Positions 47,107 through 57,658 of a stretch of DNA of 64,000 bases are shown here, one piece after another (position 1 is the first letter of the stretch; the number at the start of each line of letters is the position of its first letter). The DNA is from Xylona heveae TC161. Its lineage: Eukaryota; Ascomycota; Xylonomycetes; Xylonales; Xylonaceae. The translations under genes and the position numbers were made by a program. The notes below the pieces were generated by a model that was not told the DNA's origin, ran no database searches, and saw nothing but the letters and a program-made list of their open reading frames with translations. The stretch is from the NCBI RefSeq assembly GCF_001619985.1, contig NW_017264197.1:1550001-1614000 (forward strand), in the 5' to 3' direction.

Positions 47107-47926
47107 CTTATTTTTTGTCTTTTTGTCGGTATTATACTTTTTCTACCCCGTACATTTTTGTTCTTTGTTTTTCATTTTTGCTGCTTTGCGTGGTTTATTT
47201 GTGAATTTATAATCATTTCATCTAAATTTTTTTTTTTCTCATTTTTGGTCTATTTACGGGATTGTGTAGAAAACAAGAAGAACAGCTGGTGGTGAAGAAT
47301 CGCTTTCTGACAACATAATTTTCATTTAAATTCGAGTATTCGAATGACATGCAGCAGCTGGAAAATTACACCTTATTATACTAATAAATTGTTGTTTCCC
47401 CCCCGGATTTTCTGAAATTCCAAGTGTAAGAGACCCCCTCAAATAGAGATGTTTGCGGTAGCATGTTCCATAAAATAGAGGGTCTTACAGGATCATGAAC
47501 TTTTGATTCAAGCTATACTATGAGATATGAGATATAGACATGTATTTATTTATTCATAAAAGAGAAGCATTGCTGTGTTAATATATCTAAGCTCATATCC
47601 CAAGCGCCATGCCGATCAATCTAATGAGGTTATACCATAAATTCGCCAGAATCGCCACCATCTAATCCAAAGCCTAATCCGAAACCCTAATATAATAACC
47701 CAAAGCAAACTATACGATATAAATGGTACAAGATCCAATATGCACTTTCCTATCCACTCCCTGAAACAAAAAAAATCAAAGTAAATATATAAGAAAAAGG
47801 GTAAGAGAATAAGGGAAAAAAAGGAACAAAGAAGGAAATAAAAGAAACGAGAAAAAAAAAAAAGACCCAAAAAAAGGAAATGAAAGAAAATATATATATA
47901 TATATAACGGAAAGATAAAAAATAAA
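47107..47926. other. AT-rich intergenic region
   Basis: T-runs at 47110-47125 terminate the tRNA. The rest is AT-rich and ends in A-rich and (AT)n stretches (47760-47925) that form the 3' flank of the BOR1-like gene. No gene is seen. Confidence 0.5.
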
Positions 47927-50608
47927 TCACCCGTCACGACTCACGCCGTCTGGTGGTACTGTGGCCATGCCGCGCTTCACGTCCTCGTCATCCTCGGGCG
48001 TGCCATCTTTACACGCCCACGCATCAACATACCGCAGCACCTCGCGATGCCAGCAATACTTCATGACGAGCAGCCGGACAGGCACGAGCGCGATGATGAT
48101 GATGGGAAACGCAGGCGCCCCCTTTGTCAGCGTGACGATGAAGATTCCTGCCGTGACGAGGATCTGCGTGAGTGTGTACATGTGGATCGGGAGGTAGGCG
48201 GAGAGTGTATTCACGGTGGTGGTCGTCGCCGTGTTGGTGTTGGGAGAGGGCGTGGAGGTGGAAGTGGAAACGGAGGTAGAAGCGAGACCGGGATTGGGAT
48301 TGGAGGAAACGGTGGAGGGGCGGGAAGTGGTGGAATATAGAGAGAGATGATGCGCGGATCGCGAGGAAGAGTAGTGAGAGGGTTGTCGTCGAGCGGTATA
48401 TTCGAGTTCGTCGTGCGGGCTGGTAGGGGTGTGGTTCGCCAGGTTTGGGTGTGGAGGGTATGTGGGATATTCGGGATTTTCGGGACACTCGGGATACGTA
48501 GGGTTTTCGGGATGTTCGGGGTTCTCGGAAGAGGGAGAAATAGTCGAGGAAGGGAGGGGAGGAAGGTGGGTATTGGATGGAAGATCGTGCGGGGTGTTGA
48601 TACTGGCGTTGTTGCGGTTGAGGAGGGTCTCTGGGAGGGGCGGAAGCTCGGATGGCGGCGTGAGCATGTAGAAGAAGCGGTAAAGTATTGGACTGTAATT
48701 ATGTTAATGATGAGTTCTGGAAGGAGTAAGGGCTGCGCGGGGCAGGGAAAAAAAAATAAAAAGTAGCAGATGCAGGAGGGGGGAGGGGGAGGAGTAGGAG
48801 GAAGATAACTTACTTCACCGATAGACTCTGCTCGCCCATGAAGAGAAACAACCCAGCCAGGACACTCGTGGGAGTCAATCCCAAGACATGCATGAACGGC
48901 GGGCTCACAAAAAGTATAATCCCACCCGCATGAAGAAAAGCACTCCAGCGCTGCTCATGCACTCTGCGGACTTCTCGGGTTTCAACCTTTTCCTCTCCGT
49001 CCTCAGCAACAACTCGTACATGTTCCACTTCAGTATGCATCAAACTCTCCGAATGTAGCGGGGCCTGCGGGAGCAGTCCATTCGCAGGCGGGATCCCAAG
49101 AATGCCACACATGGCAGTAGTGATGCCTAGGAGCACAATATCCCATGCAAAACCGCCGGGCTTTTTCGTACCGTACCGTTCAATGGTGCAGATGATGCTG
49201 CTGACTTCATGATCGAAGAAGAAGAGCAATGTGATGATGAACCCGGGAATAATTGCAGTAAAGATCCAACTTAGCGGAAGATGCCAAAACTCGACAAAGA
49301 ACCGTGTGCGCTCGGGACTCGTCGGCCGAAACGACGTGCTGACTTGCAATGTTTGGAAATCGAGCGAGGCCAGCTCGCCCACATGTGGCATTCCGATGAA
49401 GAAGATGATGCTAATTGCTGCGGCGTATTCGGCGAGACCCATCCGAATATATCGGTGGAAGAGCGGGCGCCAGTGCTCGGCGGTTGAGAGAAAGACGGCA
49501 AGGAAAAAAGTCCCAATGGTGCCGATGATGGAGTAGAGAAATGCGGCAAATGAAGACCCGGCGTGTACGCGCTGAAGTTCTTGGATGGCCTTGTGGAAGT
49601 AGATGATGCTGTTGAGCAGGGAGAATATTTCGGTGGAAAAGGTCGTGACATAGTGCATAGTCCAGCTGTGCGCGTTGAAAATGGCGAGGAGAAAGTGCAT
49701 CCATGCGGCGTGCAGTAGTGACCATGTCATGAATGGGAGAAAGGGTATCTGATCTCGTCAGTGAGGGGGAAAATATGAGTTGAGGGAGTGCTGGACACAT
49801 ACATGAAAGGATGACTCGCAGAGAGAATAGATGTTTTCTGCGAGGATAGAAAATGGACCAGTAACACCGAGGATGGTCAGGGGTTGAATGGAGAATCTAA
49901 ACATGTCAGTAAACCACTTTAATATAATTCAAATCGCCTAAATCACGCTTGATAGAATCATAAAGTGCGTTTGAGAGTCCTGAGCAATTCGACAACTCGA
50001 GATCGGCCCAGGATTCCCGGTGCAACATGATAAAACCGCAGTCACGCCACGAATATGAACGAAATGGACCCCGAAATCAAAAGATCGCACTTCATACAGG
50101 ACAAGAAAACTTACATTGAAAATATAATCCCACATAATCCTGTACTCAAAACGACTTCTATCGTCCCCCAATTCTTCCCCGTCAAGACGTACAAATCACT
50201 GGCAAAAGTGATGCCAGGGAGGAGATTTGTGAAGAAGACAAACACGGCGCTCGCAAAAATAAGTTGATTGAACGTCCCCCAGTCCGATGCATATCGATGG
50301 GCCAGATTGCGCCAATCCTGGCGTAACAATCGAAACGGTCTCATGGTTCCGCCAGGAGCGAACGCTCGACGAGTCTTTCTGACGACCGGCCGCCACAGCG
50401 ATGGTTCTTCATGTGCGCCGTCCAATCCTTCGTCCCTGGACTTCCTTCTCCTTTTTCTCTTGAAGCATCTTTGCCATATACCATCATTCCTCGAGCAAGG
50501 CGCATGGCTCTCCTCGTCATGCGCCACTTCGCTCCGCTGCGACTTCTTCTCATGCCATGCTTCTTCCGCCCCGGAGCGACTTGATACCGGTAGTATCTCC
50601 TCCGCCAT
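47927..50608 (-). CDS. BOR1-like anion transporter (SLC4 / HCO3- transporter family)
   Basis: Four exons (50608-50115, 49896-49803, 49748-48814, 48692-47927) give 762 aa. The start is the ATG at 50608. After a charged N-terminal tail of about 120 residues, the transport core has FASAVFVFFTNLLPGITFAS, IQPLTILGVTGPFSILAENI (the SLC4 signature), several more helices, DHEVSSIICTIERYGTKKPG and LGIPPANGLLPQAPLHSESL. This is the fungal branch of the family typified by yeast Bor1 (YNL275W), a plasma or vacuolar membrane borate exporter. Between the core and the last two helices lies an unusual insertion of about 150 residues rich in Pro, Ser, Thr and Asn, including PENPTYPECPENPEYPTYPP. The final helices (LVTAGIFIVTLTKGAPAFPI) close the protein. 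Substrate is inferred. Confidence 0.9.
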
Positions 50609-51202
50609 TCTGCGCACCGTACTCTTTAGATCTTGTCTATATGCGCGGCCTTATAACGCTTGCATCCCGGAATAGTATCGTGAGCGCAATTGCGTCGGGA
50701 TCTTGGCTATTATGAGCGGCGGCTCTCGACAAGGCGGGACACCCTCTGTATCTGGTCCAAAACGATAAACCAAAGATTCGTTGTCTTTGTCTTTGTAGTA
50801 AGAATAATTTTCAACAAAGTAGATATGCGTATGAAAGTCTTGGCTCTGAATGCGAATCTTGTCAAGACGGCGAATGGGATTTCTGGTTCACCCACGTGCA
50901 ATTTCCCTGTTCTCCACGTTCTCCACACCACCCCATATGGAGGATTTTCCGTTATCTCCTCGCCATGACGACAGATCAGTCAGTTAGGGTTTGGCGATAA
51001 ACGAGACCATCTGAGACTGGCACCTTTTGGGGGGAAATGTCACTGCTGTCGGCCGGAGAAGCGCCGAGATGTCCGACTCCAACCGTCATAAGTTATCAAA
51101 AACGACTTTTGCCAAATAACAATCCTACTCATTATAGCCTTTACGTACGATGATTAGCCCTCACTATCCTGAGATTTGCATATTCAGTACATAGAGCTCG
51201 AA
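50609..51202. other. divergent BOR1-like/MTG1 intergenic region
   Basis: Shared upstream region of two divergent genes, 594 bp. No clear TATA box and no further ORF of note. Confidence 0.45.
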
Positions 51203-52386
51203 ATGGCCGGGATGTCCTTCATCCCGCGGACGGTGTTTCCGCATCTCGACTCTCTTCCGCGATCCTATTTCCTCGGCCATCACCGCGCGGGACTGTCCAA
51301 GATGAAATCAATGCTGTCCTCCATCGACCTTGTCATTGAATGCCGCGACTATCGCGTGCCCGTGACTTCGCGCAATCCGTTATTCGAAGAAAGCCTTGCC
51401 GGGCGAGAGCGAGTTGTCGTCTACACGAAGCGGGATCTGGCTTTTAACGGAAACCCAGAAGACAGAAAGGTACTTTACTTTCCTTTATACTCTATATACT
51501 TCTTGTATCAACCTCGGAATAGTAAGCTAAATATACGGATTTCCAGCGCGAAGACATTATCCGCCAATGGCACGCCCCTTCCAAAGTCTTGTTCTGCAAC
51601 CACCACTCGAAGCGCGACGTGCGCAAAGTCCTCGACTTCACCAAACAATTCGCCATCGACTACGCCTCGGACTCTCTTTTGGGATCTCGCATGATGGTCG
51701 TCGGCATGCCTAATGTCGGGAAATCGTCCCTGCTCAATGCGCTGCGCAAAGAAGGGACGGGCAAGGGCCGCAAAGTCGCACATACCGGCGCGCAGCCCGG
51801 CGTGACGCGGAAAATTGGAACGAGCGTCAAAATCGTCGAACCATCGCGGGATCCTTCCTCTACCTCCCTTTCTCCCTCGTCATCTGGGTCCTCCTCCGCA
51901 TCCTCCAGCGCAATCCACGAAGGCGTATACCTCCTCGACACCCCCGGCGTGTTCATGCCGTACGTTCCCGACGCCGAATCGATGCTCAAGTTGGCGTTAT
52001 GCGGCAGCGTCAAAGACACAATCATCCCTCCGACTACGCTCGTCGATTATTTGCTTTTCCACCTCAACTTAATATCTCCCGCTCTGTACGCAGACTACCA
52101 CCCGCCGACCAACGATGTTATGGTCCTCTTGGACGCGGTGGCGCGCAAAACGGGGAGATTGCAAAAGGGAGGCATACCCGATATCGAAGGCGCAGCGCTC
52201 TGGACCATTCAGCGCTGGAGAGCGGGACATTTGGGACGGTTCCTTCTGGACCAAGTCACCCCCGACGCGCTCGAGCGGAGAAAACATGCAGACGAGGCAC
52301 TCGGAATGGTGAGCATGAACCAGGCGCGAAAAGCAGACAAGGAGGCCAGAAAGGCGAGGCAGAGGTTGAAGTTTGCGGGAGAGTAA
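51203..52386 (+). CDS. mtg1: Mtg1, mitochondrial ribosome-assembly GTPase
   Basis: Two exons (51203-51469, 51547-52386; 77-nt intron) give 368 aa. The GTPase motifs occur in circularly permuted order: G4 TKRD at 75-78, G5-like CNHHSKR at 106-112, G1 GMPNVGKSS at 142-150, G2 in GAQPGVTRK, G3 DTPG at 220-223. This is the YlqF/YawG family; the PRTVFPHLDSLPRSYFLGHH start and length match Mtg1, which acts on the mitochondrial large ribosomal subunit. A Ser-rich low-complexity insert (about 189-211) separates G2 from G3. The C-terminus is a basic helix (QARKADKEARKARQRLKF). The ATG used is the first in frame. Confidence 0.93.
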
Positions 52387-52890
52387 CTGCATAGTGGGGA
52401 TTATACAATTGGGACACTTTCATGGTCTGGAGTTGTTGTACAAAAGTCTGAACTCGCTTTTGTATTATTCATAATTCTGGATTGCTCCCCGCCTTTTTTT
52501 TTTTTTTTTTTTTTCAGTTCTTTCCCTTTCATTTCATTTCTTCACTTTTCTTTAGGGTTGAGCATTAATTTTCAGGGCGAAAAGCAGGCGGAGTTACGGT
52601 AGATCATCAGCGGCATTAACATCATTGGGCGGCGTTATGTTTCCCTTTGTTTCTCTGGACCATATCTCATTTTTTTATTTGATTGATATTCCTTGCTTTC
52701 CCCCCCCTTCATTATCATCGTATATCTACCACTGTATATATTCCCCGCTCTAGACGCAAAATTATCACCATGATCATCATCATCATCATGATACTCAGGG
52801 TACCCAATATCTGACATTTCCAAGCCATTTCGCTTTGTATACCGTCCACTTATATCCGGATACAATGTTTTCTTATAGCCGGATACACTC
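52387..52890. other. convergent intergenic region
   Basis: 3' flanks of MTG1 (+) and the 767-aa membrane protein gene (-). It has a T run of about 21 nt (52494-52514) and an (ATC)n microsatellite near 52776-52800. No gene is seen. Confidence 0.5.
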
Positions 52891-55194
52891 TCATCCCAAT
52901 CTCACTTTCCTCCAGCTTTTAATCACTTCTCGCATGTCCTCGCTCACTGTACTCCTGACTGCTGTTTTTGTTCCTGTCATACCGACATTTCCACCCCCAC
53001 CACCACCTGCGTTCAGCATGCCAGCGCTCAACCCGCTCATGGTCCGCATCGTAGAACCCGCACTCTTCCAACTCGCAAAGCCGGTGTTTGATCTATCTCT
53101 ACTCGCCGCCCATCCGCTTGGCATTACATTTCCACCTCCATCTCCGTCCTTCCCGCCATTCATCACGTCACCAACGCCACCCGCATCACCCGCAGCATCA
53201 TCACCCGCAATCAAAGCAAGGATACACGCCGCGAGGACAAACATTTTTTTTCTTGTCTGACGTTTCGGGACTCCGCTCGAATTATGAGAGTTGTCAGCAG
53301 AGTTATCAGCGATCAAGTACTCCCACTGCGTCGTATTCATGCCGCCGCTGTCAGACCAGTGGAGCCAGACATTGAGCATTTCCGTGACGTTGTGCGTCAG
53401 GACCGGGTCGAGGATCATGGAGTGGAGGAGCGACTCGACGATTTCTTGTATCGAGGGGGCTTGCTCTTGCTGCTGGGCCTGTCCATTTCGCACTTCTTCG
53501 TTTTGTTGTCCTTCTTGCACGCCGCCAGGGTGTGAAGCGCTGGAACAATCATTCGAACGTACGTCCCCAGAACCCAAATCCCCAGAACATAAACACTCAC
53601 CCCACAACCACCTGACCCCCTCCCTCGCGACCCTACCCACACTTAATCTCGGGGACACCAACGCCTCGCCTACTCTCCGCTTCTCCCACTCCCTCTTGCG
53701 CGCGGCGCGGTCATTCATCTCCGTGACAAACGCCCAATGGTCATCCAGCATGCGCTTCTTGGCCGCGTCTGCGCGCTGGTCAGGGGGTAGGCCTCCCTCG
53801 GCGGCTACGCGCCGCGACCAGTCTTGGAACTTGGCGTGTTTGCGCTGGGCCTCGACTTCGGGGTCCTCGAAGGGCGTGGACCAGGCCGGGGTGTCGGACT
53901 CGTTCATGAGTCCGAGCAGGACCATGACGCCGCATGGGACGCTGTCTTTGGAGGCGAATGATAGGATGGAGTCGGGAATGGTGTAGCTCCATAGGTGCAG
54001 GGCTTTAGAGGCGGTCAGGGCGGTCGCGGCGCTGGCGAACCATGTGCTTGCGGGTATGGAGGCCCGTGGGTGGGAATTGGATGTAGAGGAGACGGCGATG
54101 GTTGAGGCAGAAGAGGAGTAGGAAGAGAGGGTAAAAGAGGAGGAGAATGGAAAGGACTGGAGGTGGTATATGGGAATATAGTTTGGTGAAAAGTCTGGGT
54201 TATTGGTGGGAGATGTATGTGGAAGAGGTTGTACTTGTGCTGGAGTAATGTTGGTATCGTCGTGTTTCGTAGGGTGAGAGGAAGATTCTTGGTATTCCGT
54301 GCTGCGCTCCGCCTCTGCGCACATGATTCCGTCTAGACCAACGCGGATGCGGATCGGAATCGCCGACATGTCAATCTGTTCCGGCGGAGTAGTCTTCTCC
54401 GGCTGCTGCTGCTGTTGCTGCTTTTCAAGCATATCCTTGCTCTCCTCACCCTTCACCTCCTCTGCTTTCCCTTCCTCCTTATCAGCTTCGCGGCCGTTCA
54501 CATCTGGAGCGTTTTCTACCCCGTCCATCCACCACTGTCGACCCCCTTTACACTTCCCGCCTTCCAATCTCATCCAATAAGGCGGAAGAGACTCAGCCGT
54601 CCTGGAACCCCATTCGCTCTTCCACTGCACCGCCAGAGATAAAATCCCGTCCGAATCATCCGGAAGTACCGTCTTCAGCACCGCCTCCGTGGTATCTGGC
54701 GACAGCAACAGCGTCGTGCCTGTAGGCGTCCATAGCCCCGACGTGCGGAGCATACGGAACCCATCCACGCAGGGTAGCGCGCCACGGTCGAGCAAGAATG
54801 CAATAAGTTGTTCAAAATCAATTTCGGCCTGTGGCTGTCGAAGTTCCTCCTTGTATTGTATACGGTAGAGACCATGTCCCGTGACGAGAGCGTCCCAGTT
54901 GAAGATGCTCCATGATCCTCCTTTTAATGTCGACGGCTTTGTTGATAGGGCCCAGTAGCCCGGGTCATGTCTGTCCAATGAAGCTATCTGGCGTCGGGGC
55001 AGCTCAATTTCAATTACCCCTGAGATGGTGCTGCTGCGTATGACGGCTTCTCTGGCAAGATGGTTTACTTTGAGCTCCTTTTTGACCTGTTGTGCTGTGA
55101 GGAGCACTTTGACGCAGGTGTATAGAATTGGAAGAACGCCTAGAACGGCAAGTGGAACGCCAATGTAGGTGATGATGTCTGGTGCAGAGACCAT
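52891..55194 (-). CDS. fungal membrane protein of unknown function, 767 aa
   Basis: A single uninterrupted ORF from ATG 55194. Residues 8-34 form an N-terminal membrane segment (ITYIGVPLAVLGVLPILYTC). The next 200 residues are compact and Trp/Tyr-rich (HDPGYWALSTKPSTLKGGSW, SIFNWDALVTGHGLYRIQYK, FRMLRTSGLWTPTGTTLLLS), which looks like a globular domain. A Gln/Glu/Ser-rich disordered middle follows, then a second conserved-looking part (WSYTIPDSILSFASKDSVPC, GVMVLLGLMNESDTPAWSTP), a charged helix, and a hydrophobic stretch near 665-680 (MFVLAACILALIAG) before a Gly-rich tail. I recognise the general type from fungal proteomes but no characterised family. High coding quality over 2.3 kb makes the gene certain; the function is open. 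Confidence 0.85.
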   Translation of the reverse strand: MVSAPDIITYIGVPLAVLGVLPILYTCVKVLLTAQQVKKELKVNHLAREAVIRSSTISGVIEIELPRRQIASLDRHDPGYWALSTKPSTLKGGSWSIFNWDALVTGHGLYRIQYKEELRQPQAEIDFEQLIAFLLDRGALPCVDGFRMLRTSGLWTPTGTTLLLSPDTTEAVLKTVLPDDSDGILSLAVQWKSEWGSRTAESLPPYWMRLEGGKCKGGRQWWMDGVENAPDVNGREADKEEGKAEEVKGEESKDMLEKQQQQQQPEKTTPPEQIDMSAIPIRIRVGLDGIMCAEAERSTEYQESSSHPTKHDDTNITPAQVQPLPHTSPTNNPDFSPNYIPIYHLQSFPFSSSFTLSSYSSSASTIAVSSTSNSHPRASIPASTWFASAATALTASKALHLWSYTIPDSILSFASKDSVPCGVMVLLGLMNESDTPAWSTPFEDPEVEAQRKHAKFQDWSRRVAAEGGLPPDQRADAAKKRMLDDHWAFVTEMNDRAARKREWEKRRVGEALVSPRLSVGRVAREGVRWLWGECLCSGDLGSGDVRSNDCSSASHPGGVQEGQQNEEVRNGQAQQQEQAPSIQEIVESLLHSMILDPVLTHNVTEMLNVWLHWSDSGGMNTTQWEYLIADNSADNSHNSSGVPKRQTRKKMFVLAACILALIAGDDAAGDAGGVGDVMNGGKDGDGGGNVMPSGWAASRDRSNTGFASWKSAGSTMRTMSGLSAGMLNAGGGGGGNVGMTGTKTAVRSTVSEDMREVIKSWRKVRLG

Positions 55195-55804
55195 ATTGAG
55201 TGCTGCTGGTGGTGTACTCGGATACGGATGTAGTTATTTGCAGGTACTTCTCATCCGCTCATAGCGTTATTGAAAAACAGAAAGAAATAGGAGGAAGAAG
55301 AAGGGCATATGTTTTGATGAGCCGGAATGCAAGAATTGGAAAAAAGATGCACTTGAAAAGCAGAAACGAGTTTCAATCATGCAAAGAAACAAGTTGTATA
55401 GTAAGAAGAAGCTCGAAAAACTCGCTGTGGAAAAGCAACTTTGAGTATCCAGACATAATAAACAGATTCCAAAGGAGATTTGACATGCAGTAGTAGAGCA
55501 AGCTGAGAAGGTTCAAAGGAGACTAATTTCTAGGATGCGGAGACCTCGACAAAGCAAAAGGAAGCATAAACTCTATATCACAGTATATGATGCAAGGAAA
55601 AGGGGCACCCTTCTCCAGGGGTCTAGAGCGCCGGTGACTTCAAGGTAAGCGATAAACATGGCAGTAGAATCAGTAGTCACAACTGCAAACATAGAGCTAC
55701 ACACGTATAATAAAGCAAAATAAGAGAAAAGACACCAGCAATTACAGACAAAATAAATTTGTCATTCAATTAACCTCTGAACAAATGTAAAGATACATCT
55801 ATAA
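55195..55804. other. divergent intergenic region
   Basis: Upstream of both the 767-aa membrane protein (-) and the small DNA-binding protein (+). A-rich, without a supported ORF. Confidence 0.4.
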
Positions 55805-56062
55805 ATGTCGTCGTGCGGCCACGGGAACCAGGAACCACCGCCAGTCCACCAATCCCGCCTAGGCAAACAAACGACATCCGCTCCGAGTCTCCGACTCAAC
55901 CAACATCACGTCGCGTCGCTATTGTCTTCATCTTCCTCCTCTTCCTCCGATCAGCCCTTCACCTTTTCCACTCACCCTGCTCGCTCACTCTTCCAATATC
56001 CTCTCAACTCCACTTACAAACGCATATTCAGAGAAAAGAAGGGAACGGCAACCATACAATGA
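55805..56062 (+). other. upstream ORF overlapping the next start by ATGA
   Basis: An ATG ORF of 85 codons (Ser-rich, with an 8-Ser run) lies directly upstream of the DNA-binding protein. Its TGA (56060-56062) overlaps the downstream ATG (56059-56061) as ATGA, an arrangement that can allow termination-reinitiation. The peptide has no recognised domain, so it may simply be a chance frame in the 5' leader, but it would affect translation if the mRNA starts upstream of 55805. Confidence 0.4.
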
Positions 56063-56565
56063 CACCCTCACCATCCTCAGCCACCTCACCGCCCTCACTG
56101 CCCTCACCGCCCTCATCTACAGCCCCCAAACCTCCCCTCAAGCGGTTGACGCGCGACCAGCGTCGAGACATCCTACTGCTGCGCAAGTTAGGGCATACAT
56201 ACGAATACATAGCGACTTTCCTCAAAGTGTCTCCGCGCGCAGTGCAGTACACGTGTCAGAAACAAGACGCCACGCCGCAGCATTCGCGAGCAGGTCGACG
56301 GCCGAAACTGACCAAGGAAGACGGCGATCGACTGGAGGAATTCGTCAAAGATGCTGCGAACAATAAAATGAGCTATGCGCAGGTCGCAAGGGCGCTTTGG
56401 CCCGAGGGCGGAGTCGGCGAAGAGGCCGTCAAGCATGCGCTTTATCAGAGGGGATATCGACGTCGTCCTCCTGCTGCGTCGTCGTCGGCTGGGAAAGACG
56501 GGGCAGTTAAGAAGATCAAGAAAAACAAGGACACCTCGACGCCTGTCCAGAACGAGAATGCATAG
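56059..56565 (+). CDS. stand-alone transposase-type DNA-binding (HTH) protein
   Basis: Single exon, 168 aa. A Pro/Ser-rich leader (1-25) is followed by a first helix-turn-helix, KRLTRDQRRDILLLRKLGHT then YEYIATFLKVSPRAVQYTCQ (28-66), a Gly/Arg linker SRAGRRPKLT (76-85), and a second helical domain, EEFVKDAANNKMSYAQVARA to EEAVKHALYQRGYRRRPPA (93-139). This two-part layout is that of the paired-like N-terminus of Tc1/mariner transposases, including the GRPRK-like linker. No DDE/D catalytic domain follows; the chain ends in a Lys-rich tail. I infer a domesticated DNA-binding domain or a very small transcription regulator. It could also be the remnant of a transposon, but the frame is clean from ATG to stop. 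Confidence 0.78.
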   Translation: MTPSPSSATSPPSLPSPPSSTAPKPPLKRLTRDQRRDILLLRKLGHTYEYIATFLKVSPRAVQYTCQKQDATPQHSRAGRRPKLTKEDGDRLEEFVKDAANNKMSYAQVARALWPEGGVGEEAVKHALYQRGYRRRPPAASSSAGKDGAVKKIKKNKDTSTPVQNENA

Positions 56566-56959
56566 TTGGTCTACATACTTGGTGAACCTGCCTTTTGCCA
56601 ATGAAGCGAGACTCGTCGGGTATCGATTCTGGCTTGTTATACGGGACCAGAACCACGTTCATTTGGGAAAGGTTTCTATATCTTGCCGAATCTCTCGCCA
56701 CATATTCGCTCGCATAAACGACAGAAACACAGCTTATTCTCCTTCCCCAGGGAGCTGAGAGGGGGCAAGGGGATATGTATAAGAGAGAAGAGGGACAGAA
56801 ACATAACTTACCCTCCGTCTGTCCCTAGGGCGCAGAGACGGGCCAAGAAGTCACTGGCATGATATCATGAGAGAAGAGAGGGACAGACAGGCGTTACGGC
56901 GCCAACCACAAGACCACAAGTTCCCTACTTCGTCTGTGAGGCACAAGATACGCCACATG

Positions 56960-57010
56960 CCCAACTACTATGCCAACTACTATGCCAACTACTATGCCAA
57001 CTACTATTCC
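56960..57010. repeat. 12-bp tandem repeat, four copies
   Basis: CCAACTACTATG repeats in tandem about four times, the last copy diverging into a TCC TACTAC run. Confidence 0.85.
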
Positions 57011-57596
57011 TACTACTTATCCTCAACGCTCTACGCATCTAGCATTGCATTCAAAGATCTCAAATTGAAGGTAGTCGAATTAGCGTACAGCTGTCCGAAA
57101 CGCCCTGCAAAATGGAACAACAACAACATCGCCCGCATCGCCAGCTCACAACGTCCTATTCGTCTGCTATATATCGGAAAGGATACGCTACGTTGGCTAC
57201 CACCGTTACCGCCGTTACCGCTCTTCCATCTTCCATTTTCCGCACACCGCGGGGCCACGATTTCTATTACGAACCATTCCTCTGCCTTGCCTTTGAGTCG
57301 TGAAGCATGAGGGGAAAGGGAAGGGGAAAGGGAAAGGAGAGGAAATACAGTGGCTTGTCTGATAGAACTAGAACAAAGGAAACGAGTTTGGATGTACAAA
57401 GTATGAAGCGAGGAAGCAGGATACACTATATGTGCTTTTCGATACCAATACCAATACTAATACCGCTACGATACCAGTACCGATACCAATATTTAGAGAT
57501 TATAGAGCTTTGAATTATCTACACCTAACACTGCCTACACTACCTACTCCGGTACACTTATCCTTACCAGCCATTTCAATAGAAAATGATACTTAT

Positions 57597-57658
57597 ACCA
57601 TATACCGTATACCGTATACCGTATACATTACGATGATGATGATGATGATGATGATGAA
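57597..57658. repeat. ATACCGT repeat followed by (GAT)n
   Basis: Three ATACCGT units are followed by a run of eight GAT trinucleotides (about 57632-57656). Confidence 0.85.

Noticed and set aside
47616-47930. Phe/Leu/Tyr-rich minus-strand frame after the BOR1-like stop
   Set aside because: Translation of an A-rich 3' flank; the true stop at 47927-47929 precedes it.
48024-48766. Gly/Arg- and His/Arg-rich frames opposite and out of phase with the BOR1-like last exon
   Set aside because: Shadows of the Pro/Ser/Thr-rich insertion in the real frame.
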